Below, piece after piece: positions 1 to 7,850 of a DNA stretch of 17,205 nucleotides. Location: the NCBI GenBank assembly GCA_021154515.1, contig JAJKIL010000194.1, positions 1-17,205 on the forward strand, in the 5' to 3' direction. Position 1 is the first letter of the stretch. Each line of letters starts with the position of its first letter. Position numbers and translations under genes: made by a program. A model generated the notes under the pieces. The model worked only from the letters and a program-made list of their open reading frames with translations. It did not search any database and was not told the DNA's origin. This DNA is from Niastella sp. GTDB taxonomy: Bacteria > Bacteroidota > Bacteroidia > Chitinophagales > Chitinophagaceae.

Positions 1-698
1 AAGGACATGCACTGGGTGAGTTCTATGGATTTGTATTTGACGGATTGTATAAAGACCAGGCCGATCTTGACAATTCTCCCAAATCGGCCCTCTCTGGCGC
101 CCGCTCAGATATCGGAACTATAAAGATGAAAGATGTGGTGCCGGATAAAGTGATCATTGAAAGCGACCGCACTTTTATCGGCAATCCCAATCCTGATTTC
201 CTGTTTGGCTTCAGTAATCAGTTAAGCTATAAGAATTTCGATCTGTCAATAACAATAGCTGGTTCATATGGTGGTAAGATCCTGAATCCTTCCAAATGGG
301 CTTATCTCACCAACCTCGACGGTGCGCGTGGATTACTGGCAGCCGTAAAAGACCGCTGGCGTTCACCTGATAACCCCGGTTCAGGCATCTATCCCAGAAC
401 AGAAGCAGGGACTACTTCCATTGGACGTATGGTGAATACTCAATGGGTGGAAGATGGTTCTTATCTCTCGGTAAAAAATATCACGCTGGGCTATACGCTT
501 CCCTTGAAATCAAATGTAGCGCTGAAGAATTTTCGGGTGTTTGGCAGCATTCAACATGCGTTGATCTGGACGAAGTATACCGGTATCAATCCTGAGGTGA
601 GCCTGGATGGATTGAACGGCACCAGTATCGGGATAGATGAGAACAGCTATCCGGTACCCAGAGTATTTGCCATTGGTTTATCAGCAAGCTTTAAATAA
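1..698 (+). CDS. SusC/RagA-family TonB-linked outer membrane protein, C-terminal part
   Basis: This is the last 231 codons of a gene that begins before the window; the open frame runs from base 3 with no start needed. The visible protein matches the end of SusC/RagA-type outer membrane porins. It has GEFYGFVFDGLY early on, FIGNPNPDFLFGFSNQLSYKNFDLS in the middle (shown here only as a landmark), and WVEDGSYLSVKNITLGYTLP near the end. These are strands of the 22-stranded barrel. Proteins of this family import oligosaccharides or peptides across the outer membrane with energy from TonB, each capped by a SusD lipoprotein. The next gene, 28 bp downstream, is that SusD partner, so the two form an operon. 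The substrate cannot be told: the plug and N-terminal domains lie outside, and no glycoside hydrolase or peptidase is next to the pair in view. Confidence 0.93.
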   Translation, partial: GHALGEFYGFVFDGLYKDQADLDNSPKSALSGARSDIGTIKMKDVVPDKVIIESDRTFIGNPNPDFLFGFSNQLSYKNFDLSITIAGSYGGKILNPSKWAYLTNLDGARGLLAAVKDRWRSPDNPGSGIYPRTEAGTTSIGRMVNTQWVEDGSYLSVKNITLGYTLPLKSNVALKNFRVFGSIQHALIWTKYTGINPEVSLDGLNGTSIGIDENSYPVPRVFAIGLSASFK

Positions 699-726
699 TT
701 TATCCTGGTCACTATAAAACAATGTT

Positions 727-2280
727 ATGAACAAGATATTTATCATAGCGGTACTGGCGATGACCGTTATATCCTGTAAAAAAGATTTTATTGATCTGTC
801 GCCCGAAGATGAGATCCCTGTGGCTGATTTCTATAAAACGGAAGCGCAATTCAGAATGGCGCTCACTGCAGCTTACCAACCACTGCGTGATCTGGAGGAT
901 AATGATTTCTACACCGGTGAAATGCGGTCAGACAATACCCATTACCAGTATTATGCCGTTAACCGCGGCACGGCGTATGTGATGCGCGAGAATATTGCCG
1001 ACTTTGTTGACGATCCCACCAATAACTATAGCAATAATATATATTTCCATTGCTTCAAAGGCATTTCACGCTGCAACATCATCCTCGATCGCATAGATGC
1101 CGGTACGGTTTCTGATGCAGCAAAGGCTGATATTGTTGGACAGACAAAGTTCCTGCGAGCCTTCAATTTCTTTAAACTGGTTCGGTATTTTGGCGGTGTG
1201 CCCCTCTTTATTCATGAAGTAACAAATGCAGAACAGGCGTTTCTTCCCCGTGCATCTGTAACTGAAGTGTATGCGCAAATCGTAGACGACGCCAAAGACG
1301 CCATTGCCAAACTGGCCAATCCGGTATTTGTAAGTGGTAAACAAAGCGGTGTGGCTACCAGGGGAGCGGCCACCATGTTGCTGGCAGAAGTATATATGGA
1401 GCAAAAGAAGTATGCCGATGCAGAAGCACTGCTCAATACGCTGTCTGGAATGGGCTATGATCTGCTGGCCAATTATGCCGATGTGTTTTCAACCACCAAC
1501 AAGAACAGCAAAGAATCGATCTTTGAAGTACAATATCTCGAAGGGTTGCTGGGCGGACAACAAAGCCAGTTTATTTATTACTTTTTACCCCGCACAGGCA
1601 ATACAACACCAATCACCGGCCAAAAATATGACAACAGTACAATAGGTGGCTGGAACACCCCTACGCAGGATATGATAGATGCCTATGAAACAGACGACAA
1701 ACGCAAAGATGCTTCCATTGCAGTTGCAGAAGGCACTTACAATGCCAGCAACATCTTCACCATCACAGCCAATAAAAGTATTATTAATTATACACCGGCT
1801 GCCGGCAAAACAGGCGTACCCTATATTAAAAAATACCTGAACCCGCATACCAACCCCGACAACACTAATGACGATTGGCCAATCTACCGCTATGCCGATG
1901 CCTTGCTGCTGCTGGCGGAAGCAAAGAACTTACAAGGCAAATCAGCCGAAGCCCTGTTGCCGCTGAACAAAGTGCGTACACGCGCTTTCGGGAACGCCAC
2001 CCATAACATCACCACCACTGACCCCGCTGCATTGACCGACATCATTGCGCATGAAAGAAGGGTAGAGCTGGCTTTCGAAAATCATCGCTGGCACGACCTG
2101 GTTCGCACCGGCAAAGCCATTGATGTGATGAATGCGTTTGGCGTAAAGCAGAAACAGTTGTACAATTACCTGCCGGCTAACGCTTACCAGGTTGATAAGA
2201 ACAGGTTGTTGTTTCCGATACCTCAGGCGGAGCGGGAATTGAACGTGGATTTGTCGCAGAATGATGGGTATACGTTTTGA
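727..2280 (+). CDS. SusD/RagB-family nutrient-binding outer membrane lipoprotein
   Basis: A complete 517-residue SusD/RagB protein, the usual length for the family. The N-terminus is a lipoprotein signal peptide with lipobox VISC, so Cys17 should be lipidated and the protein surface-anchored. Family landmarks are DLSPEDEIPVADFYKTEAQ after the signal (about 22-41), the SusD core helix around 138-161 (GQTKFLRAFNFFKLVRYFGG, then VPLF), RYADALLLLAEA around 388, HERRVELAFENHRWHDLVR around 442, and a closing LFPIPQAERELN near 494. SusD proteins are alpha-helical (TPR-like) lids that bind the ligand and hinge over the SusC channel. It follows the SusC gene by 28 bp and is followed by a strong terminator, so it is the last gene of its operon. 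The ligand is unknown. Confidence 0.95.
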   Translation: MNKIFIIAVLAMTVISCKKDFIDLSPEDEIPVADFYKTEAQFRMALTAAYQPLRDLEDNDFYTGEMRSDNTHYQYYAVNRGTAYVMRENIADFVDDPTNNYSNNIYFHCFKGISRCNIILDRIDAGTVSDAAKADIVGQTKFLRAFNFFKLVRYFGGVPLFIHEVTNAEQAFLPRASVTEVYAQIVDDAKDAIAKLANPVFVSGKQSGVATRGAATMLLAEVYMEQKKYADAEALLNTLSGMGYDLLANYADVFSTTNKNSKESIFEVQYLEGLLGGQQSQFIYYFLPRTGNTTPITGQKYDNSTIGGWNTPTQDMIDAYETDDKRKDASIAVAEGTYNASNIFTITANKSIINYTPAAGKTGVPYIKKYLNPHTNPDNTNDDWPIYRYADALLLLAEAKNLQGKSAEALLPLNKVRTRAFGNATHNITTTDPAALTDIIAHERRVELAFENHRWHDLVRTGKAIDVMNAFGVKQKQLYNYLPANAYQVDKNRLLFPIPQAERELNVDLSQNDGYTF

Positions 2281-2281
2281 T

Positions 2282-2313
2282 CAGTTGACCAGTTAACCAG
2301 TTGACCAGTTGAC
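2282..2313. repeat. Octamer tandem repeat, four units
   Basis: Four contiguous octamers CAGTTGAC, CAGTTAAC, CAGTTGAC, CAGTTGAC begin one base after the SusD stop codon. They are the reverse complement of the GGTYAACT octamers at 2441-2472, so the two arrays form a long inverted repeat around the operon terminator. Such arrays recur in other gaps of this window. They are not coding. Confidence 0.85.
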
Positions 2314-2360
2314 AAATTGAAGGAAGGCAAGTTGATAGGGTTAACAAATGATTGACGATA

Positions 2361-2409
2361 GAGGCCAGCAATAGGAGAACGCTCTTCTATTGCCGGCCTC
2401 TGATTTTTT
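2361..2409 (+). terminator. Rho-independent terminator of the SusC/SusD operon
   Basis: The arms 2361-2374 and 2387-2400 (gaggccagcaatag / ctattgccggcctc) pair over 14 bp with one A-C mismatch. Up to three more pairs (one G-U) close a loop of about six bases. Six T residues follow at 2404-2409. It lies 80 bp after the SusD stop and points in the same direction, so it should end that transcript. Confidence 0.85.
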
Positions 2410-2440
2410 GCCTAATTCTTTCATGCGCTGCATTCTTCCT

Positions 2441-2549
2441 GGTTAACTGGTCAACTGGTTAACTGGTCAACTTTCTCTGCCCTCTGCCTTCTGCCCTGCA
2501 TTTCCCTGGTTAACTCGTCAACTGGTTAACTGATCAACTTTCTCTGCCC
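2441..2549. repeat. Duplicated 42-bp block of GGTYAACT octamers
   Basis: Bases 2441-2482 and 2508-2549 are direct copies with two differences in 42 (2449 versus 2516 and 2466 versus 2533). Each copy holds four octamers (alternating GGTTAACT and GGTCAACT types) and then TTCTCTGCCC. The 25 bases between them are pyrimidine-rich. With the terminator and the array at 2282-2313 this accounts for most of the 353-base gap 2281-2633; the rest is the promoter of the next gene. Confidence 0.85.
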
Positions 2550-2558
2550 CACTTCATT

Positions 2559-2590
2559 TTTGGAAAGCCGAAGTGAATTCCCTAGGTTTG
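2559..2590 (+). promoter_or_regulatory. Bacteroidota-type sigma-70 promoter
   Basis: TTTG at 2559-2562 is followed after 20 bp by TAGGTTTG at 2583-2590. This fits the Bacteroidota consensus (-33 TTTG or TTG, about 19-20 bp, -7 TAnnTTTG) in every fixed position. Transcription would start a few bases downstream, giving a leader of roughly 35-40 bases before the TonB receptor gene at 2634. This is the clearest promoter in the window. Confidence 0.7.
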
Positions 2591-2633
2591 TATCGTTATA
2601 TATTGACGGGAATAACGAGCTAACTACTTATAT

Positions 2634-5183
2634 ATGGGTTATCTTAAAAAGATGCTATGTGTTATAGCATGTACTTTATCTGCTATTATTATGGTTGCGC
2701 AGGAACAAAAGCCGGAGCCAGATACCAGCCATAAAGTACATGTGTTACAGGAGATCGTGATCTCAGCATCCCGCTTACAGGAAAAGCAACTCACCGCCCC
2801 CGTGAGCATTTCGAAACTGAGCAACTCCCAAATACAACAAACCGCATCACCCGGCTTCTTTGATGCCATCGGCAGTATGAAGGGCGTACATATGATTGTA
2901 CCGAGTATGGGTTTCAAGATCATCAATACGCGTGGTTTTTCAAATACTACCAATGTGCGCTTTGTACAAATGATCGATAATGTCGATAACCAGACGCCCC
3001 ATATTGGCGCTCCCATTGCCAATGCATTATCACCCGGCGACCTCGACATCGACCATGTGGAAGTGATCCAGGGCGTAGCATCAGCATTATATGGGATGAA
3101 CGCCACCAACGGACTGGCGAACTTTACAACGAAGGACCCATTCACCACACAAGGTTTTAGTATACAACAACAGGTGGCGGTGAACCATGTGAACGATCCC
3201 AATAATGTATCGGCCAGATTATATAATGAAACCAACTTTCGCTGGGCAAAAGCCATTGGTAAAAAATGGGCCTTTAAAATAAATGCAGGTTACAACCGCG
3301 GGTACGACTGGGTAGCCGATAACCGGAGCGATCTGTTCCCCAACGGCAATGCTACCACCAATTTATATGGCGCCGATAATCCGGCGTACGATGCCGTAAA
3401 TGGCTATGGCAATGAATCATCCAACCGCAAAACGCTTACCCTGGCCGGAAAGAATTACGTAGTGGCGCGCACTGGTTATTACGAGCGCGAGGTGGCTGAT
3501 TACAACCTGCAAAATGTAAAGGGAGATGTTTCTCTTTATTTCAGGCCTACAGAAAATGCACAGCTCTCTTATACCTACCGTACTGCTTTTCTGAACAATA
3601 CCTATCAACGGTCGAACCGCTTTCGCCTGCAGGATTATTTATTGCAACAGCACATTGTTCAGTTTAAGAATGCCCTGTTTCAGGCACGTGCTTATATTAC
3701 TTCAGAAAATACCGGCCACTCTTATAACCTGCGCTCGATGGCAGAAACCATGGACCTGAGTTTTAAAGACAATAACAAATGGTTTGCAGATTATACCAAT
3801 GCGTTTAATACTGCTTATGCAGCAAAAGCAGATGTGTCTGCGGCCCTTCATGCAGCGCGTGATGCGGCAGATAACGGCCGGTTACAACCAGGCACAGCTG
3901 CTTTTAAAGACAAACTGAAACAATTACAGGAAATAAATAACTGGGATATTGGCGCTGCATTAAAAGTAAAAGCCCACCTGGTGCATACAGAAGGTTCATT
4001 TGACCTGGGGAAATTCCTGCATACAGGTTTTAACCTGCAGGTTGGCGCTGATTTCAGAGATTATATCATTGTGCCTGATGGGAATTATTTTATCAATCCA
4101 ACCGACTCCGGACATAATTTAAATTATACCAGCTACGGCTTTTTTGTGCAGGCATCAAAAAGATTGCTGCACGATAAATTACAGATAAGTGCCGTATTGC
4201 GTGGAACCGGTTATGAGTATTTCAACCTGAAATGGAATCCCCGCCTTACTGCTGTATACGAGTTAACACGCAACGATTTTGTGCGGTTCTCCTATCAGAA
4301 CGGCTATCGCTTCCCCAGTATTTTCGAAGGCTTCTCTAACATCAACAGCGGAGGGGTAAAAAGGGTAGGTGGGTTGAAGGTGATGTCGACTGGCGTATTT
4401 GAAAACACCTGGTTAAAAAGTTCCATCGACGCATTTACCGCTGCGGTTAATAAAGATGTAAATACTGCGGGCCTATCCCAGGCCGCTGCCATTGAAAAGA
4501 ACAAGGGAATTTTACAGCATAACACCTATACCTATTTGCAACCGGAACAAATGCATTCCTTTGAAGTGGGGTACAGATCAATTCTGTTCAATAACCGGTT
4601 TTCTGTGGATATAGATCTTTACTACAATTTCTATTCGAACTTTATTGCCCAGATAGAAGGCAGTGTGCCCAATACTACCGATAGCACGCAGATGCCTGCC
4701 TACCTGTATGATAAAAACAAACAGGCCCGCTACCGCCTGTGGACCAACTCAAAAACCATTGTTCATAATTATGGTACCGAGATCGATCTGCTGTACCTGG
4801 TCGATAATCATTACTCTCTGTTCGGAAATGCGAGTTATCAGACCCTGAAAAGAACAAGCGCCAACGATGGACTGGAAGACGGGTTCAATACTCCGAAATG
4901 GATGGTAAATGGCGGCATAAGAGGCGTGAATGTATACAAGAACCTGGGCTTTTCTTTATCGGCCAGGTATCAAAGCAGTTTTTATTACCAGTCGTTCCTC
5001 GTGAATGGAAATGTGCCGGCTGTTTTCAATGCCGATGCCATGGTGCAATACTCGTTTAACAAACCGTCGCTTACGGTAAAACTGGGCGCTGCCAATTTCC
5101 TGAACCATTATTACTACTCCATCCTGGGCGGGCCACAGATAGGTGGTTTTTATTATACTACTCTTACTTATTCTTTAAAATAA
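2634..5183 (+). CDS. TonB-dependent outer membrane receptor (no carboxypeptidase-like extension)
   Basis: An 849-residue TonB-dependent receptor. Residues 1-22 form a signal peptide ending in MVA before QEQ. A TonB-box-like stretch, VLQEIVISASR, lies at about 37-47. The plug domain follows at about 50-168, with the typical DIDHVEVIQGVASALYGMNA near 138-157. The rest is the beta-barrel, with alternating aromatic strands to the end (YYTTLTYSLK). Unlike SusC or Oar proteins it has no CarbopepD-type domain ahead of the plug, which is the arrangement of siderophore, cobalamin and metal receptors. The ligand cannot be named from sequence. A V-I-A-C stretch at 10-13 resembles a lipobox, but the hydrophobic run before it is too short and receptors of this class are not usually lipoproteins. 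It has its own promoter, and a rhomboid gene follows by 46 bp without a visible terminator. Confidence 0.93.
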   Translation: MGYLKKMLCVIACTLSAIIMVAQEQKPEPDTSHKVHVLQEIVISASRLQEKQLTAPVSISKLSNSQIQQTASPGFFDAIGSMKGVHMIVPSMGFKIINTRGFSNTTNVRFVQMIDNVDNQTPHIGAPIANALSPGDLDIDHVEVIQGVASALYGMNATNGLANFTTKDPFTTQGFSIQQQVAVNHVNDPNNVSARLYNETNFRWAKAIGKKWAFKINAGYNRGYDWVADNRSDLFPNGNATTNLYGADNPAYDAVNGYGNESSNRKTLTLAGKNYVVARTGYYEREVADYNLQNVKGDVSLYFRPTENAQLSYTYRTAFLNNTYQRSNRFRLQDYLLQQHIVQFKNALFQARAYITSENTGHSYNLRSMAETMDLSFKDNNKWFADYTNAFNTAYAAKADVSAALHAARDAADNGRLQPGTAAFKDKLKQLQEINNWDIGAALKVKAHLVHTEGSFDLGKFLHTGFNLQVGADFRDYIIVPDGNYFINPTDSGHNLNYTSYGFFVQASKRLLHDKLQISAVLRGTGYEYFNLKWNPRLTAVYELTRNDFVRFSYQNGYRFPSIFEGFSNINSGGVKRVGGLKVMSTGVFENTWLKSSIDAFTAAVNKDVNTAGLSQAAAIEKNKGILQHNTYTYLQPEQMHSFEVGYRSILFNNRFSVDIDLYYNFYSNFIAQIEGSVPNTTDSTQMPAYLYDKNKQARYRLWTNSKTIVHNYGTEIDLLYLVDNHYSLFGNASYQTLKRTSANDGLEDGFNTPKWMVNGGIRGVNVYKNLGFSLSARYQSSFYYQSFLVNGNVPAVFNADAMVQYSFNKPSLTVKLGAANFLNHYYYSILGGPQIGGFYYTTLTYSLK

Positions 5184-5229
5184 TGCTGACGATCCCGGTA
5201 CATCTTTTGCCTACCTTTAGTAAAAAAAT

Positions 5230-6009
5230 ATGGTTTTCCCCATTGGAGATGACAACCGCGACAGGAAAACTTTTCCTTATGTCAACTACCTACTTATAGC
5301 GCTTAATATTTTTGTCTTTATATACTGGCAGCAATGGGGACATAACTCCGAGGTTACTTTGGGTTATTCTACAGTGCCGGCCGAGATCTTAACCGGTCGG
5401 GATATTGTCACCCAATCATTGACAGAAAAGGACCCGCTTACCGGTAATATTATTGAAATGCCGGGGTTAGGGCCTACCAACATTCCCGTTTTTCTCACCT
5501 TATTTACTTCCATGTTTATGCATGGCGGACTGGCGCACCTGTTGGGCAATATGTTATACTTATGGATCTTTGGTGATAATGTAGAAGATGCTCTGGGGCA
5601 TATAAAATACCTGTTCTTTTATTTGTTATGCGGTATGCTGGCCGGTTTGAGCCATGTATTCAGTACATTGATTTTGGGGCCAAGCCTGCTGATCCCCAGT
5701 CTGGGCGCCTCGGGCGCTATCTCCGGCGTGTTAGGGGCTTACTTACGATTATTCCCCGGCAAAAGTGTTCATCTTCTTACCTTCTTTATTATCGTTTCGG
5801 TGCCTGCATTTGTTGCCGTAGGCATTTGGTTTGTCTTCCAGGTCGTGAATGGCTTAGGCGCCCTTGGCGGTGAGGAAGCTGGTGGCGGCGTTGCTTATGC
5901 AGCGCATATAGGGGGATTTATATTTGGGTTGTTGCTGGTAGGTTGGTTTGGGAAAGAGTTTCTTGCCCGAAGGAGAGTAGCGAGGGCTACCAGAAAGAGG
6001 TTTATTTAG
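5230..6009 (+). CDS. Rhomboid-family intramembrane serine protease
   Basis: A 259-residue integral inner-membrane protein of the rhomboid family, which cleaves substrates within their transmembrane segments using a Ser-His dyad. The nucleophile motif GASG is at 159-162 (Ser161) and the histidine is His226 in AAHIGG. HGGLAHLLGN at 98-107 supplies His103 and Asn107, the positions that form the oxyanion site in GlpG-type enzymes. All catalytic positions are present, so the enzyme should be active. Six hydrophobic segments can be made out, with a longer first loop between segment 1 and HGG (about residues 35-85) and a basic C-terminal tail (RRRVARATRKR). It may be read through from the TonB receptor gene 46 bp upstream. 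A TACCTTTA at 5212-5219 resembles a -7 element but has no clear -33 partner. The substrate is unknown. Confidence 0.93.
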   Translation: MVFPIGDDNRDRKTFPYVNYLLIALNIFVFIYWQQWGHNSEVTLGYSTVPAEILTGRDIVTQSLTEKDPLTGNIIEMPGLGPTNIPVFLTLFTSMFMHGGLAHLLGNMLYLWIFGDNVEDALGHIKYLFFYLLCGMLAGLSHVFSTLILGPSLLIPSLGASGAISGVLGAYLRLFPGKSVHLLTFFIIVSVPAFVAVGIWFVFQVVNGLGALGGEEAGGGVAYAAHIGGFIFGLLLVGWFGKEFLARRRVARATRKRFI

Positions 6010-6020
6010 TTCTAATTTTA

Positions 6021-6147
6021 AGTTATTGAGTTCGTTAGTTATTGAGTTTGTTAGTTCTTTAGTTTTTTAGTTTGAGGTTTGATGTATAAAGTTTTGCATT
6101 CGTGGTTCGTAGGTGCAGGTTCATAAGTTATTAAGTTATTGGGTTCT
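6021..6147. repeat. AT-rich octamer-phased repeat (AGTTnnnT type)
   Basis: Seven contiguous octamers of the AGTTNNNN type run from 6021 to 6076 (AGTTATTG, AGTTCGTT, AGTTATTG, AGTTTGTT, AGTTCTTT, AGTTTTTT, AGTTTGAG). Three related octamers follow at 6124-6147 (TAAGTTAT twice, then TGGGTTCT). The unit length is the same eight bases as in the GGTYAACT arrays although the sequence differs. The stretch has no credible gene; it is part of the 318-base gap 6010-6327. Confidence 0.75.
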
Positions 6148-6157
6148 TATATGAAAC

Positions 6158-6197
6158 GAGCCCGGGCGGTTTAAAACTTCCTGGGCTTGTTTTTTTT
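6158..6197 (+). terminator. Rho-independent terminator after the rhomboid gene
   Basis: GAGCCCGGG at 6158-6166 pairs with CCTGGGCTT at 6180-6188 over nine pairs, two of them G-U, around a 13-base loop. Eight T residues follow at 6190-6197. It lies about 150 bases after the rhomboid stop codon, in the same direction. Confidence 0.8.
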
Positions 6198-6204
6198 ATT
6201 CCTT

Positions 6205-6321
6205 GTTAACCTGTCAACTTTTCAACCCGTTAACTTTTTATTTCTTACTTCGTTCCCTTTATCAACTTGCCTTCTCTCACTGGTCAACTGGTCAACTGGT
6301 CAACTGGTTAACTGGTCAACT
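6205..6321. repeat. GGTCAACT octamer arrays
   Basis: A degenerate array at 6205-6236 (GTTAACCT, GTCAACTT, TTCAACCC, GTTAACTT) is followed by a clean one at 6282-6321 (GGTCAACT three times, GGTTAACT, GGTCAACT). These are the same repeat family as at 2282-2313 and 2441-2549. The clean array stops six bases before the TAG stop of the minus-strand reductase gene. The stretch is non-coding. Confidence 0.85.
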
Positions 6322-6327
6322 CAAAAC

Positions 6328-6996
6328 CTACTTCTCAAACACCACCGCGTCCGGCTTCGCCCCCAGCTTCTCCAAAGTAGCATTAATATCACTAATCATC
6401 TTATCGGGCCCACACACATAAAAATGCTTACTGAAATCAGTTACGTGTGAACGCAGATACGCCTCATTGATCTGGCCATTTTCATAGCCTCTCTTCTGTT
6501 CCCGGCTCAGGATATTGATTAGATTTTTTCCCAGTATGCTGTTCAATTCTTCTTCATAAATAACATCAGCTGCTGTTTTGTTTGAAAAGAATAAGGTGTT
6601 TTCGGCAATTTGATTATCGCAATGCAATTGCCTGAGGATGGCAATAAATGGCGTGATGCCGGCGCCACCAGCAATAAAATAACCAGGTCCTTTATATTCA
6701 ATAGCGCCCCACACATCGTGCAGGATCAGTTCATCGCCGGGCTCCAGTTCGTGGATCTGATTGGTAACGCCTTTGTGATCGGCATATCGTTTTATGGTGA
6801 ACTCAAGCGTTGGTTCGTTGTTCAGGGAGGTAAATGTAAACGGTCTTCGCTCTTCTTTCCAACCCTCTTTATTTATAGCTACTTCAGTTGCCTGTCCGGG
6901 TTTAAAAACATACCCTTCAGGTTTCTCGATGCGAAAACTTTTTACATCGTGCGTTACCTGTTTAATGGTTTTTATTTTAACAATATGCGATTCCAT
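6328..6996 (-). CDS. FAD/NAD(P)-binding oxidoreductase of the ferredoxin-NADP reductase family
   Basis: A 222-residue, soluble two-domain flavoprotein reductase. The FAD-binding beta-barrel spans about 1-100 and carries RPFTFTS at 51-57, the R-x-[YF]-[ST] motif that holds the flavin. The NAD(P)-binding domain follows: GGAGITPF at 110-117 and YVCGPDKMI at 193-201, the CGP motif near the nicotinamide. There is no 2Fe-2S domain at either end, so it needs a separate electron partner such as flavodoxin, ferredoxin or an oxygenase component. It resembles the short flavodoxin reductase group (COG1018-like by recall) found in Bacteroidota. The gene is transcribed divergently from the small outer membrane protein at 7172 and shares 175 bases of upstream DNA with it. 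No partner gene is adjacent, so the pathway is unknown. Confidence 0.88.
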   Translation of the reverse strand: MESHIVKIKTIKQVTHDVKSFRIEKPEGYVFKPGQATEVAINKEGWKEERRPFTFTSLNNEPTLEFTIKRYADHKGVTNQIHELEPGDELILHDVWGAIEYKGPGYFIAGGAGITPFIAILRQLHCDNQIAENTLFFSNKTAADVIYEEELNSILGKNLINILSREQKRGYENGQINEAYLRSHVTDFSKHFYVCGPDKMISDINATLEKLGAKPDAVVFEK

Positions 6997-7133
6997 AATG
7001 GCTTGCTTTAAAATATTATAAGCAATCTACAGATTTAACCGCATATTGCCCAAATCATTCCCCAGTGCGAAGTTTATATTTTTCAATTGGTTAGGTAAAG
7101 TGTAAAGCTGAATTCAGGCGGTGGTATTTCATT

Positions 7134-7149
7134 TGCAATAGCTATTGCA
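7134..7149. promoter_or_regulatory. 16-bp perfect palindrome, candidate operator
   Basis: TGCAATAGCTATTGCA is a perfect dyad with no spacer, 23 bases before the ATG at 7172. It lies in the 175-base region shared by two divergent genes. The position fits a dimeric regulator site for the beta-barrel gene. A cognate regulator is not visible nearby, so the role is inferred from symmetry and place only. Confidence 0.4.
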
Positions 7150-7171
7150 TATTGTTAATTAAAACAGCATT

Positions 7172-7732
7172 ATGAAGAGAATTATTATTTCAGCAGCTCT
7201 GTTATTGCTGATCAAAGTTGCGAGTGCGCAACACGTTGAGTATGGTCTTAAAGGCGGCGTTAACTTTGCGAATATTAAAGATGATGCTGCCGATAGTAAA
7301 GCAGATTCTAAAACCGGGTTTCATCTCGGCGGTCTTGCCCATATCCATCTCACCCGCTCATTTGCCGTTCAGCCGGAAATAGTATACAGTACCCAGGGTG
7401 CTGAATATAACGGCGGCAAATTAAGATTGAATTATATTAACGTTCCTGTATTGGCGCAGTACATGTTTGCCGATGGCTTTAGAATACAAACCGGACCCCA
7501 GTTAGGCATTTTAACTACCTCTAATTTCAAGAGTGGTCATTCAGAAACGGATGTCGACAACTTCAGTAATGCCGACTTTTCCTGGGCTTTTGGCGCCAGC
7601 TATCTTAGTCATAGCGGTTTAGGTGTTGATGCCCGTTATAACCTGGGACTTACTGATGTTACAAAGAGCAATACGAATGATTTCAAGAACCGGGTATGGC
7701 AAGTGGGACTGTTTTACCAGTTCCATCACTAG
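7172..7732 (+). CDS. Small outer membrane beta-barrel protein (PorT/OMP_b-brl_2 type)
   Basis: A 186-residue exported protein with a signal peptide of 19 residues ending ASA before Gln20. The mature part begins VEYGLKGGVNFANI, the usual first strand of the small porin-family barrels that are abundant in Bacteroidota. GFHLGGLAHIHL, FAVQPEIVYSTQGAEY, LRLNYINVPVLAQYMF and RIQTGPQLGIL follow as alternating strands, and the last strand is WQVGLFYQFHH. About eight strands fit the length. Such proteins sit in the outer membrane; few have a known function, and neither pore activity nor ligand can be stated. The gene stands alone, with a palindrome just upstream and a large inverted repeat just after its stop. 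Confidence 0.88.
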   Translation: MKRIIISAALLLLIKVASAQHVEYGLKGGVNFANIKDDAADSKADSKTGFHLGGLAHIHLTRSFAVQPEIVYSTQGAEYNGGKLRLNYINVPVLAQYMFADGFRIQTGPQLGILTTSNFKSGHSETDVDNFSNADFSWAFGASYLSHSGLGVDARYNLGLTDVTKSNTNDFKNRVWQVGLFYQFHH

Positions 7733-7738
7733 GACATA

Positions 7739-7850
7739 TCGTGAATGGTGAATGGTCAATGGTGAATAGCTCGCTCATTTTAAACTTCCCTATTATTGGG
7801 GAATTCCAAATTTCGGACGCCATTGACCATTGACCATTCACCATTCACGA
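7739..7850. repeat. 30-bp inverted repeat built of heptamers, between convergent genes
   Basis: The arm at 7739-7768 and the reverse complement of 7821-7850 agree at 28 of 30 positions. They enclose 52 bases. Each arm is itself a run of heptamers (GTGAATG, GTGAATG, GTCAATG, GTGAATA in the left arm). The left arm begins six bases after the stop of the beta-barrel gene and the right arm abuts the stop of the minus-strand Oar-like receptor. RNA from either strand would fold into a long stem, so it may act as a bidirectional terminator, although there is no T-run directly after either arm. Confidence 0.85.

Noticed and set aside
6187..6450. Open frames reading the octamer array as peptide repeats (LVNWSTGQ type)
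   Set aside because: The peptide comes from translating the non-coding repeat, and the frames run antisense into the reductase gene.
7023..7054. Possible promoter for the reductase gene (minus strand TTTG, 21 bp, TAGATTG)
   Set aside because: The -7 element lacks one T of TAnnTTTG and the spacing is one base long, so it was not called, although the position is plausible.
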